A DNA stretch of 64,000 nucleotides from Coleophoma eucalyptorum (lineage: Eukaryota; Ascomycota; Leotiomycetes; Helotiales; Dermateaceae). The position numbers were made by a program, and so were the translations under genes. Each line of letters begins with the position of its first letter. Positions within the stretch are counted from its first letter, which is position 1. The DNA is taken from positions 186,001-250,000 of the forward strand of contig JALRME010000031.1 of assembly GCA_026120035.1 (NCBI GenBank), given 5' to 3'. This document shows, one piece after another, positions 10,997 to 22,191 of this stretch. Below the pieces are notes generated by a model. The model did no database searches and was not told the DNA's origin. It saw nothing but the letters and a program-made list of their open reading frames with translations.

Positions 10997-12389
10997 ATTA
11001 CAACCCTCAGTGGGAGGTAGTCATCCGAACAATACTATTAAGATAGCAGGGCTGCGCTCCAGCGTTCAAAGAACTCCTAGAGCCTATACCCAATAAAACC
11101 CAGAAACCAGAAACCAGAACCCAGAACGAGAACCAGAACTTTCACAATTACTCTCACCCTTACTGTCACTTTAATGAGAACAAGCCAAGTCCAGCCAAGA
11201 TATAGACCAAGGCCCCATCGCTGCTTTCAGGTATGAAGCTCGAGAAAGAATCGGACTGTAATCTTTAGTGCACATGGATGTAGTTCTTGTTCTAGATGAA
11301 TAGACTCACGGAGCAAATAGGAGTGAGAAAAGACAACCACAGGACAGCTACGGAGAGCATGTCCTATCTTGCAATGGTGATCGATTGGCTATACGAACTT
11401 CAGCTTTATGTTCTAGACTACAGCATAGATTTTTAGACATGGCAAGTACGTCAGAGACAGTACAAGGTCCAAGGATCCCATATCAGCACTAAGCATTCAC
11501 CGAACTCCTTCAGCTACGCCACGGCGATTATGGCCGAATCAATCAAGTCATGGCTCACGTTCGCGCAGCCGTCAAGCACCGACTCGACACGCTCGAAGTC
11601 AAGCTTCCGGCAGAGTCATACGTGATCACATCGAGGCCATGCACGAGCAGCTCCCTCCATAGGCACAACGTCAGAGACCGAACGTACGCACGTACGCTCA
11701 CATCAAACTCTCTTCACTTGAAGATCCTTTTCATAATATATAGACGAGGCACACAAGACTCCTCAATACAGAAACGACGAAACTGGAAACTACTCAAACA
11801 TACCAGGCAAGGGGAAAGAATAGTCTAGGAAGGTAGAGAGTCTATGAGTTTTACAAGAAGGCCAACCAACCAACCATAACTTGGAGAACTGATACTTCCA
11901 GTACCAGGGGAGGCCCCCCTCTCCCCCAATTATCAAGAAGATAAGAGCAGGCCAAGGCAAGCTAAGAGGTAACAGAGAAAGTTACAAACAAGCTAATATA
12001 GACACGCTAATGCATGGCTCTGTCGACTCTGTCGGCGCTATCGGCTTTATCATAGTATGAATCCTGAAAGATACGATGTACGAAGAAGAGCAATGTACAG
12101 GCAACTCATCCGAAATCAAGGGAGGCATCCCAAACTCTCTGGGTTGGCTTCACAGTCCCCAGACCAGGAACCAGGGAGGCTGACAGGCACGGAACCCGGC
12201 AACCCATGAACCCATGAACCCATGAAGAGAGGTATAGACCGTTAGTAGATGTCATATCCACCGAACTAGCATCACACATGTACTGTATAGTAAATAGGCC
12301 CCACTAGGCCGCTTTTACGTTTTCCTTCTGCCTGGTCCCCCTGGTCGATGCCACGGATCCGTTGTTTTGCAACACATAGAAATCTATAA
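10836..12389. other. Intergenic, no supported gene
   Basis: Ordinary composition, several low-complexity tracts (CCAGAA-type units near 11098-11145, three perfect AACCCATG units at 12201-12224). A 92-codon plus frame at 11550-11828 lacks any domain and is probably chance. The right part should contain the 3' UTR of the AflR-like gene. Confidence 0.6.
10969..10996. repeat. (TA)n(TG)n microsatellite
   Basis: A run of TA followed by about nine TG units, just outside the retrotransposon nest. Confidence 0.9.
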
Positions 12390-13551
12390 TCAAATGGTTT
12401 GTAAGATAGTCTTGATCTCCTCTATGGCATTGTTGTACCGCTGGCGCAGCTCCGCTTCCAGGGCAGCCAGCATCGAGTCGGAGAGGCTGCTGACACTGAT
12501 GAACCCGTTAGTCTACGCATCCTTCTCTTCCGTTCAGCGAGCTAGAGGAGACGAACCGAAGTGGAGGACTACACCGTGCTCGACGTTGACCGAAGACGGC
12601 AAGGGCGCCAATGAAATGCAGGACTTGATGCAGCTCCCCAAACACCAGCGACGCCTGCGCTGTTGCCGTAGCCCCCCGCTGCGATCGCTCATCCTCTAAG
12701 GCAAGTATGCGGGCAACGTTCTGGGGTTCGTTCCGCTGCTGCTCCGTCTTAGGCTCCTGCGCTGGGGGCTCCGCGAAGGACGCGGCAGATGTCAGCAGCA
12801 CCATGACATCCATGACGGCGAAGACGACGAGGTAGATGAGCTGGTCATTGGAGAGCACACAGTCGCACTCCAGCACGGAGGTCGCGACATCGAGCACGGC
12901 TCGGCTCATGCGCACGATGTGTTGAGCGCGGGGCGGAGAGAGCGCACTGGGGGTCGGGACGGCGAGGACGCTTAAGAGCGCAGAGTGGCACGTCCGCCCA
13001 CGGCGGAGCGGATCGTGGCAGGGACACCCGGGGCTAAGCCGATGCGGTACCACGGCCGGCAGGGGAGCCCAATTGGGTTCCAGACGTTGCATGTCGTCCA
13101 TCTCTGCTGGGAAGAGTGACAGCGTGGAGGGGGATAGATCGAATGCCGCCATCAGCGTCGACGGGTCGTTAAGGTTGTCCCACAAGAGCACTCCCGTCGA
13201 GGCTCCGCCCTCTCCGTCATGCCTGCCATGGCTGTTGGCTGGCACGGTCGTGGTGATGGCCGCTGTGGATAAGGGTGCATCGCTATGGCCGCTGCGGCTT
13301 TGGCTTTGGCTTTGCACTGCTGCTCGTCGCCCCGCCCGCTGTGAGCGTATATAGTCGCAGGTCTTGTTGCGATCATAGCATCGTGAACACGTCGGTTTCT
13401 CCTTGGTGCACTTGACTCGGGCCTGCGCGCATTGGTTACAGCTTTCCCTCAGCTTCTGGCTGCCGGGCTGGACACGGTAGCTGGACTCGATGATGGCATG
13501 CGAGCGGTTGCTGCTCTTGATAAAATCACCCACTGCCCGCGCGTTGTTCAT
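12390..13551 (-). CDS. AflR-like Zn2Cys6 transcription regulator
   Basis: A DNA-binding regulator of the AflR type, a family that switches on secondary-metabolite (polyketide) clusters. The Zn2Cys6 motif is at about residues 38-65 (SCNQCAQARVKCTKEKPTCSRC ends ...KTCDY), followed by a basic Arg stretch and, from about residue 170, the AflR-domain signature with CPCHDPL and paired Cys. The uninterrupted frame ends at 12508, but a GT-AG intron (12496-12574; alternative donor at 12556) joins a last exon encoding SLSDSMLAALEAELRQRYNN, the usual C-terminal helix. The model is two exons, 360 aa, divisible by three. The branch site CTAAC is 12 bases before the acceptor. No polyketide synthase is visible nearby, and its left neighbour is the retrotransposon nest. 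Confidence 0.82.
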
Positions 13552-15010
13552 TGTAGTATGGCGGACTACGCGGGGATCCGAGCTAGAGATCGGTGCGGGC
13601 GGTTTATATAGAAGAGTGCTTGGAAAAGCTAGCTGTAGTGCATTTGGGTAGTGATAGTCAGGGATTTGACCATGATTGTTATATCCATGAGCCTACTACC
13701 ATTTAGAGCCTTTGAATACCAGGTTGTAGGCAACCAGCCTTCTTCCTTACGTACGAAAGTGGATGGCACAATTCATGAAATGACTGGAAGTATTCTGCCG
13801 CCTTTAACTATTCCCATTATAGAATTATATTAACGCTGTATTGACTTTTTGATACTGTGCTCTAATATAGTATTTGAGTGCCTTTTCAAAGTCTGACCTT
13901 CTCTATTCGCTCTACAATTAACAAGCTTGTTATTCTGTTCTACCTTGATTTCATGCTTTTATACATCTAGAAAGCCCTCCTTGAGCTCTTTAATTAACTA
14001 GCTACTATAGAGGTTCCTATTCCGAATTTTCCGCTAAAAACCTAGATTTCTCAGGTATATCGTATTCGTGCCTATTAACTCCTATGTTGGAATAGAATAT
14101 GTGATACTGTAAGGAAGAGGACACAACAGCGGCATTAGATCTAGAGCCAGATCCGAAGGTAGTGAGGTCCCTTGCTATTTCATGAATTATATTAAGCCCC
14201 TTTTTTACCTAACCGTATGGACCGGACCGGTTGCTCCTAAACTCTCCGACAGAGTCTCGATGTACATACATCGCCGAGGTGCCTTAAACTTACAGGCTAG
14301 TTCCGGTGTACTACTTCGAGACACCAGTAGGTACCTGTTATAAAGATTATAGCTTTAATATCTTACAGGACTTGACATCAATAATTCTCTAGCAAGGTGC
14401 ATAGATTGCAACTGTCATAGCGTATGCAAAAGGAAGTCCGTAGCCCCCGGCTCCATTTATGTGTTTTATTATATAGCAAGCGAGCGCGTTAACTTCGTAC
14501 CGAGCTTGATACTTGTCCTTGGCGACGGTTAGTAGCAGTGGATTCTCACTAGTGATATAGAGGGTACCAACCAAGACTTGGGGTTAGGGTTACTCTGTGA
14601 ATATTTTCTGGGCCAGTGAATATATTACATATCCGAAGAAAGATACAATAAGAATATCCTACAAAGGCTTAGTCTTTAAACGACACCGCTGGTGGCTACT
14701 GCGGCTAACCTAATCTAGAGGGCTTTTTTTCTAATTGCTGTAGAATAATAAGGAATAGCTTCTTTAACTACAGGGGTACCGTTCATTTCACGAGCCCAAA
14801 GTTGCACTCTTTCCATCTAAGCGGCACGAGTACGTTGTTAGGGGTCGTGGGGGTTGCTATTAGGAGCTAAAGAATAAGCAGAGTAAGCGCTACGAAGTAT
14901 TGGCCCAAAAGTCCTGCCACAAGTTAGTCAACGTAGCATATGCTAGACAGGGGTTCCCTGAAATTTATCCCTTACATCTCAAACTAATATATCTACAGTG
15001 CGAGGCCATT
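13552..15010. other. Intergenic / degraded DNA, no supported gene
   Basis: The first few hundred bases are the promoter side of the AflR-like gene. From about 13.85 to 14.8 kb the sequence is AT-rich with no frame over 65 codons, probably old transposon debris I cannot classify. Confidence 0.5.
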
Positions 15011-15019
15011 CAGAGCCAT

Positions 15020-16070
15020 GCTTCTACTTCTTCCTCCATTCAACACCATCTACACCTTCCATGTAATCGTTACCCCCACCCCCCACACTCAACGATGGCC
15101 TCTGTATGAGCTGGGATTCGATCTACCCACTTTCAAATCATATCCTAGGGTAGGTTCTCCTAGCATTTCTCCCAATTCTCAGTTAGCTTTGCTTTATTAT
15201 TTGCTACACCTTTCTTATTTGTTTGTCTCTTCATCAACATCTATGTTGGCTCAATAGCATTAAGATCAGGGCTATTACTAGGCCAAACCAGACTTTAAAA
15301 TGTCTACAAGGACCAAACTTGTTTCTGACTCTTATATGTGTGGGGACTAACTCTATCCTCCTGGATGATTGTGTCTGAATATTTAGCTATATGTTGTTTT
15401 ACGAGAGGTAACAATGTTCCCTTAAGAATACCCTGCTGATATCTATACCAGTCTCTGCCTCCTTTCCCTTCTTTCGAACCGGAGGTTTATTCTCTTCAGT
15501 ATACCTCCACCTAGGCTCTATTCTTTGCTTATTTCGAAGGGCTATGCGACGCATTACAGTATCAAGCACCCAAGTTACCTTATGAGCCTCTTCTGTCATA
15601 GAGTTTTGAGCAGCAAAGTCTATAGTAGCCTTCTTTTTTTTCATGGACATTATCTTCCTTCCAGATATGACAAGGCCTTCTCTCATAGTAAGAGAAACAG
15701 CCCCAGAACAAAACCTCCTTCGTCCCTTTCCACAGACGTACAATAACATGCTTACGGAATCGTTCAACTGTTGTTCTCCAGACTCTGCGACGTCTACACC
15801 GATGCCCAAGGACTACACTTGTCTCATCAAACCAAATAACATTCCGCCGGTCGCAGTCTCGGTATTTAAGACAGAATTCGAGACGTCTCTTCTTCTGCTC
15901 TATCGTTAGGCATAGCTTAACAGTAGGCTTCACCTATCGGAACACTGGCCTTATTATGGTCAAGCATATTTATTAATATAAGCGGTGAGATTGGCAATAT
16001 TTCTGTTGGATGATCTACACGTCCAACATTCACAACTTCTTTTCATACATAATCTTGCTAGTAGGCTTCA
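15020..16070 (-). pseudogene. Tc1/mariner-superfamily transposase remnant (DDE_3 type)
   Basis: Several minus-strand frames together give most of a Tc1/mariner transposase: KPTVKLCLTIEQKKRRLEFC (15933 downward), VIWFDETSV with the first catalytic Asp, a LFWGCFSY segment, VQED-like IIQEDRVSPH near 15365 with the second Asp, and WPSNSPDLNAIEPT at 15286-15245 with the third acidic residue. The C-terminal helix region follows to about 15.02 kb. Frameshifts and TGG-to-TAG stops (after IEPT, for example) inactivate it. Terminal inverted repeats were not located. Confidence 0.8.
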
Positions 16071-16364
16071 TGGGCACGTATTTTCTCGGACTTAACGATA
16101 AGTACCAAAAAGTACAGCAACCCACGTAGTCATGATTAATGCGGGCAGGCGATCAAAATGCTGTTTCTCGTGCCGCGAGCGCCGTGTCAAGGTGCCTCTA
16201 CCCCCTTTACTGCCAAGGTCTTCCTGGCTGACAGTGTCGCCCTTGGCTCTAGTGTGACTTTCAAAAACCATGTTGTTGACGTTGCACATAGGCTGGACGG
16301 TTATGTCCCGGCCACCCCGACTCCCAGGATTTTGTTCTTCGCCCACAGAATAACTATGCTGAGA

Positions 16365-16640
16365 TTAGAGTGCAGACACGGTTGAGAGAGGAATCACAGA
16401 GAGAATAGTACGGGCCACAAAGGGGACCGCCACCATTCCGCAAGGCATCCATATCACAAGTAGAAGATTAGCTATATCTTTACTACGAATTCGTACGGGA
16501 AATCCTTGAAAATCTAGGCCAACTAATCGTTGAACCATAGTCTCTTCTTCTAGATCTATAACCCTTCGCGACTTGTCTGTTATTTGTACTCGAGATGGTT
16601 TTCCCTTCAAAATGACACTTTAAGGTCGTACGAGAGACGT
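16365..16640 (-). pseudogene. pogo/Fot1-like transposase N-terminal fragment
   Basis: About 80 codons resemble the CENP-B/Tc5-type helix-turn-helix region of Fot1/pogo transposases: SRVQITDKSRRVIDLEEE, then LVGLDFQGFPVRIRSKDIANLLL, matching the family pattern (EEE...L..LD..G.PP....I.DMAN.LL). No DDE domain follows, and the upstream frame has a stop. This is an isolated remnant; the family call rests on the pattern only. Confidence 0.55.
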
Positions 16641-16853
16641 TATATATTACTATAGACTTTTATATACTAAGTTGGCGGTTGGTTTCAAGTGCTTGAAGGG
16701 CAAGGATAATCTATATCTTTCGTTTGTAGTAGATCCTTTAGCTGGTTATTGAGAAAATAGTAGTATAAGATAAAGGAGTGATTTTATTATGAGGGGTGAC
16801 TACTCGCTTGTGGTATATGTTAGTCCTAAATATAAAACCTCAAGCCTAAAGTA

Positions 16854-18306
16854 TTACTTCAAGTTAGGGGCATCTCTCGATATTTCAACCCTGGTCCCAA
16901 TTTGAATGCCGTCTACATTAAGTTTTGGCATAGTTCTGTTACTCTCAGCCTTGTTGTTAAACGTAGCACCCTCATCTAGCATAACCCAAGTACCGCTATC
17001 AGTACCAGCACTCTGTGTGACCCTTGGTGTATTGCGTCTATAGCGATCATAAACCTTGGAACCTGGCGCTGTGTTGGAGACAGATGAGTTCACGCCTAGA
17101 TGGCGTTTGCATATACGTAATAGCGGCTGTAACGCTGGGAAACAGGATACCCATATACCGACGTGGATTTCCAGATCTGTCCATACTGAGGCTGAGACAA
17201 TATTGTATGTTGTATTTACGGCCATATCGATATTAACGATGATAAGGAGGCGTACGAGTCCGCAGGCTACTGCTACTAGTGCTAAGGGAGTGTTTAGTTG
17301 AAAATGTACGGAGATCGTTCCCGGGTTTACATACCGATCGAAAAGACCATGATAAGCCGTGGTTTCAATGCCACGGCGCTTGACTTGATAATCCATAGTG
17401 GGAGCAGAAACAATACGACATCAAAGAAGATTCCCATCGCAGCATGCGTGTACATCAAGTCGGCTTCTCTTGTAGCGCTATAACACTTAACTCCCTCTCG
17501 TCCCTTATCCCATAGATCTCTATTCAAAACCCCCAATTATCAGCTCAGTTAGATGAATAGAGAGATTGCTAAGGTAAAATATGATATTGAGTCTTACTTT
17601 ACTGGCCAGCATTCAAAGAGCAGTCCACAGAAAGCTCCAATGGTCAAAGCAGAAATTCCGGCAGCAAGGGCGACTATTATGTTTCGAAATAACTCTGTGT
17701 AAGAGTACATTAGATTTAGAGCACGGAACCACAGAAAAGCTGAAGAAGACTTACTCTGTCGTACAAGGCCATTTATGAGTCTTGGTAGAAATGCCGTAAT
17801 ACCCAACCGCACAATTCCAGTGCCACTGAAATACAATAGCTGCATCGTTGGGAGGCTCTTTTAATACATCAGCTTCGTGTATGACTCCAAATAATACTAT
17901 ATTACAAACACTGAAGAAACGAGCAAGACCAGCTGGATTGTTTGCAGCAACATCAGCTTGCTGTTGACCAACACCATAATCAACGGCTATAGTGGTTAGT
18001 AACTGTATTTCTGAAAATAGTTGACAGATACATACCTCTAATCTCCAAAGCTGAAAGGGCTATAGCGAGGACCTATTGATAAGTAAGAATATATTCAACT
18101 CGAGGGTAACTCGAAGGCTTGTCCAGATGTTGTCTTACCAGTGCTATACCGATTATTTCATCATCAATGCCTACATTCTTGGTTATGAAAAATCTCGAGT
18201 AATATCTTAAGCCACAAAACGCAATGGAGAGGGTGATGAGTACGATGTTCAGATCTCTAGATATAAACCCTCGATCTGCAACGTATCGTTCAGTGAGATG
18301 GCTCAT
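16854..18306 (-). CDS. Pth11-like rhodopsin-domain integral membrane protein
   Basis: A seven-helix plasma-membrane protein of the fungal rhodopsin-domain (Pth11-like) family, receptors of unknown ligand. Seven exons: 18306-18139, 18072-18036, 17986-17898, 17839-17755, 17694-17598, 17519-17335 and 17281-16854, giving 362 aa, divisible by three. Family marks appear in order: LRYYSRFF then GIDDEIIGIAL (loop after TM2), YFSGTGIVRLGITAFLPRL (TM4 region), FCGLLFECWPV, a DVVLFLLPLWII helix, and a final TM with SVWTDLEIHVGIWVSCFPALQPL. No CFEM domain is present. The C-terminal tail is soluble and short. Introns have GTATGT/GTAAG donors and CTAAC-like branches. It appears intact. Confidence 0.85.
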
Positions 18307-18920
18307 TATACTGCCTCACAAGTATATATCAGAAGAATATTGCTAGAAGCTGTATTAAGCCACAGTGTCCTTATAGAACAGAGGTTGAAGGGTTGATTGC
18401 GTCACATCTCATCCCTTAATAAGGGATATATATATATATACTAATGATATAGTCACGTGAAATCATGTGATATACATACACGTGATTAGTTACCTAATTA
18501 CTAGTATTACAGGTAGGCTATAATACTCACTTCTTGCACTCCTACTTGGTACTTCTTTGATCTAGCACTCTTCACTCTATATTTGATTGCACTTATACTC
18601 CTACTGTTATCAAGTCCAAGTTCATCCTTGGAACTTTGGAATATAGTAGCCTCTAATAGTAAACATATGGGTCAAGATTGTAGGCGACAAGGAGAGACCA
18701 ACAGACAGCCTGCTTATACTGGGAGTCTCTGTCTACCATTAAAGCACATGTCTGGAAAGTTCAAGTTTAATTATAAGAAATCACTCAAAGCTAAGTAGGA
18801 AAAGGAGGGATAGAAGTCGACGGAAGCAGTCCCCGCTATAGTAGCGTACACTGAGGTGACAATTGGGCAAACTCCGCCAACACCTTTCTTTCGGGCCCCG
18901 TAGCTACAATCCTCAACAAC
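18307..18920. other. Intergenic
   Basis: AT-rich, with a short TA run at about 18422-18441. A 71-codon plus frame at 18583 shows no domain. Confidence 0.5.
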
Positions 18921-18934
18921 TCAGCTCGAACCTA

Positions 18935-19162
18935 ATTCGAAGCATTATCTTACGTATATAAAATAGTAGAGAAACTCGGCCAATTCAAGGCAGCAACGCC
19001 ACCTTCCTGGCTACCATCAACCTAGAAGAGAAGAAGCATTGCGCCAGCTACGCTATAAGGACCGATCAAGATTCCTCTGGGTTGATGCAATATGTATAAA
19101 TCAGGGAAAACCCACAGAGAAAATTGATCAAGTTCAACTCATGGGAGAAATATATAGCGGCG
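18935..19162 (+). pseudogene. HET-domain (heterokaryon incompatibility) remnant
   Basis: Plus-strand frames spell the start and core of a HET domain: EALSYV at 18939, then after a frame change EALRQLRYKDRSRFLWVDAICINQ (WVDAICINQ at 19078-19104) and QVQLMGEIYS. These are the conserved HET blocks EALSYxWG, LWVDAICINQ and QVxxMxxIY. The frame is broken and the rest of the domain is missing. No ATG or downstream HET-fusion region is seen. Confidence 0.75.
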
Positions 19163-19382
19163 ACCTAATTTAGCAACCCCAACTCCGATAACAAATTCAT
19201 GTCAGAGTGATCTCCAATTTTAACCAGCTACTATTTCTCCTATTTTACATGTTTGTTTCTGAGCGTCAAATACCTATATTAACAACAAGCGTTGGATTGA
19301 AATGGTGAAATTTACCAGCGTGATTAGAAATCTATTATGGTAGGTACTTCTGCCTATGGGAGTGAATTCCTTTTCCATTTTA

Positions 19383-21025
19383 TTAATCTTTATCGCTTAG
19401 GTGTCGTTGTGTCCTTATATCGCCCTCAGGGTCGTATGAGTTGAGAGAACTTCTCAGTCTTGCCTCGATGTTTTGTGTCTCAAGTTTTTTCGATTCAACC
19501 TCAAGACGCCAAGCCTCGACTAGCTTGAGTGTGGAATGCGGCTGGTCATAAGGTGCCTAACCTCTTTCAATCATCAAGTAACAAGACTGGAGAACGCCTT
19601 CTTACCATATGTCCAGCTGCGGCAAGTTCAACATGCCATAATCCATCAATCATCTTCACTGTGCCTGCAGACGTTCCTTCTTTGGTCTCCCACGGCAATG
19701 GCAATCTCTCCAGGTTTCTAAAGTGAAGATATCCTTCAAACCGCATCTCATCCAGATATCTCCTAACACCAACAGGATTGACAATCCAATCATTCACACC
19801 AACAAATATCAAAACATCAACATTAGCATCGCCAATCAATCTGGTTAGCGCTGGAACTGAAGTTAAAGCGATGCCACCCGACCTTGAATATCTCTCCTCG
19901 ATAATGGTTGATATTATTTCGAATGGAATTGCTTTCTGCTGAGTTTGATTTTCAGCTTCTAAATTATCTAGAACCTTGGGTTCAGCAAATAGTTCCGTTA
20001 TTCCTTTAAGCTCCGGATAGCAAGCATCTTGTGTAGAAGCTTCGCAGGTCAAGGTACGGTCCCAATTATGGCCCTTTTTTGAGCTCAGCACTGCAGCTTT
20101 GAGGGTCGGCTCGCAGTAATCTCCAACAGCACCGCATACAACATCGTCCGGGAAAGTAGCACATGCATCCGCTAGGTTTTCGCATCGAGCCGCAATAGGA
20201 GCCATCTTGGCACACTCGGTCTGGTTCAATATCGGTGGGATAGAGTCATGTTCAAAACAGCTAATGTCGTATAAAGTCGAGAATTGTGCAGCTGGAGAAA
20301 CCCACCCATTTCCAATAATGACAGAGACAAGAGGTATCGGGTCTTCGGCTAGAATATTCGCATTGTAATCCAGGATAGCAGCTCCATACACTGGTATGTA
20401 TTGACCGGCGTAAGATTCACCGGCAACGTATAGTGAGGCATGCTCAAGATCCTTAAAAGCCACACGAAATAGCTCCAGAGCCACGATGAAATCGGGGGCA
20501 GATTCTCCAGAGCGTTGGGGATATGCGTCAGGGTTTTCCGAATCATCCACGTAAGAAAAACCAGTTCCAGCTGGCTGGTCCAAGTATATGACGTTGAAAA
20601 CTTCAGTCCATGCGTCGGGGTTGAATTCTGTTGTGTTTGTGTCCAGATTAAAAAGACACGGGCCATGAAGTATCAGCATTCCTATCATGGAGGATGCGCC
20701 AGGTCCACCGTCAAGCCAGACCAGTAAAGGGGCGTCTTTGGCCTGCACATGGCGAGCTGGGTGATACCCTAGCTGACTTTTAGTGAGAGCTTCGAATGAG
20801 TGCGGAGTTGGGGTAAGAACAATAGAATAGATGTCTCTCTCCCACGTCAGCCCATCCGGTGAAGTGCTTTCCACCTCCGTTGCACAGCACGCCGTCTGCA
20901 TGCTCTTTGACTCGAATTGCGTTGCCTGATTTGCGCGGATGCTTTATTGTTCGGTAACTCGCGTTGGCATTTCTGGCGAGCAGTATAATAAGCGCCAAAA
21001 AGAGAAAGCGTGCTTGTTGTAACAT
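19383..21025 (-). CDS. Secreted serine carboxypeptidase (peptidase family S10)
   Basis: Removes C-terminal residues from peptides; predicted secreted or vacuolar. Three exons (21025-20821, 20768-19606, 19556-19383) give 513 aa. A signal peptide (LFLALIILLARNANA) follows the ATG at 21025. Exon 1 joins exon 2 through a 52-bp intron so that the motif HLFYWYHPARH is restored. Substrate-binding DGGPGASS, the catalytic Ser in GESYAGQY (about residue 187), Asp in GVNDWIVNP and His in AGHM follow. A 49-bp intron after GHM restores the conserved APYDQP; without it the protein would end in an unlikely RRRSPVLLLDD. Several NxT/S sites are present. Complete and probably functional. Confidence 0.9.
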
Positions 21026-22191
21026 TTTGTACTTGTGTTGCAAATGAATTACTCGAGAGCAGTCATCGACGAGGTGTTAAAACCCTATTGTGTGGGCAAC
21101 GGACAAAAGTCTCCCCCGAGCTTACCTGTGCCACTGACGACGTTCTAATCGCTAGTGAGAGGCCACATTGGGAGATTTCGCCAGACGTAATGCTGCACTG
21201 ATGGTATTTGTGCTATAAACCCAGCATCGTCATCAAGCGCCTCGGTTCTCAATTTTCCAAAGAGGAAGGCCGCAGTCCTAGTGCTTACTGAGGCAGGTGT
21301 TAAGATAATGGTAGACGACACAAAGTAGTGTAGTTGCCGATTCGAGACAAAGATTAGTGTAAAACATTTTGTGCACACTACAAAATATGCCGTCAGATGA
21401 TTCCATCAGTACAAAAATCCCCACGTCGTAGTATGCACTGTCGTCTAGACATAATTCGAAATGTTATCTCGACCGACTTTCGGGCTTTGGATCTGGAGGT
21501 ACAGACAAGCCGCATATTCATCCATTAGCAAAATTTGCTCACTTAGTACGATCGAAGCCCTTCTATACTTTCCTACAAGTACGGCAGACCATCAAAGGAG
21601 CTTTATTGAAGTCGCTATAAAGTGGCGCACAAATGCTCCGGTAAGCTCATCGTTTGATGCTGGGCCTTGCAGAATATTTAGCTAGTACCAGTATAAGTTA
21701 CAAAGGGTTTACTATAAAATCATAGGTCCGCTATATTTGCTTCCCGGGCTCTAATTCCGTGGCTGAGATTAATTTTACAGACATATTTGTCGTAGTTAAC
21801 GTCAATTAGATTCTAAAGATTGGAGAAAATTCGATTTGTATTCGCTGGCAACACTCTCCAGTGTTCAGAGTGTTCTTCAACAAGAAGCTCGATGTATTTC
21901 GTCACCTATCTACCCGTTGGCGCTTTTTAAGCTCTGGTATCAATAGCTAATAGTAATATCAAGTCAGTGTTATTGTTCCTACTACAGCTATCATTATCAA
22001 CAAGCGATTAAAATGTACAGGTTCTTCACGATATTAGGTAAATACAGTGACTTACAGGGGACAACCCAATTGGTACTTATTAAGTCTATATAGATTTGGC
22101 GTCTAAGAAGTAAAAGGAAATTTAGGCTATGGTAGATATGCCCACTAGACCATAACCCTTCGTACGCTATCGACAATAGCATGCTCCTCGC
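21026..22191. other. Intergenic, no supported gene
   Basis: Only frames under 80 codons on both strands and no recognisable domain. It should contain the carboxypeptidase promoter and the 3' UTR of the acyltransferase. Confidence 0.6.

Noticed and set aside
11550..11828. 92-codon plus frame
   Set aside because: No domain, no splice context, low-complexity surroundings.
14581..14592. GGGTTAGGGTTA resembling telomere repeat
   Set aside because: Only two units, no array; chance or a relic, not evidence for a chromosome end.
15100..15125. GGGATTCGATC resembling a tRNA B-box
   Set aside because: No matching A-box or cloverleaf arms; it lies in the transposase C-terminal coding remnant.
20769..20820. 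Apparent frameshift in the carboxypeptidase suggesting a pseudogene
   Set aside because: A 52-bp GT-AG intron with a CTCACTAA branch restores HLFYWYHPARH and the full frame.
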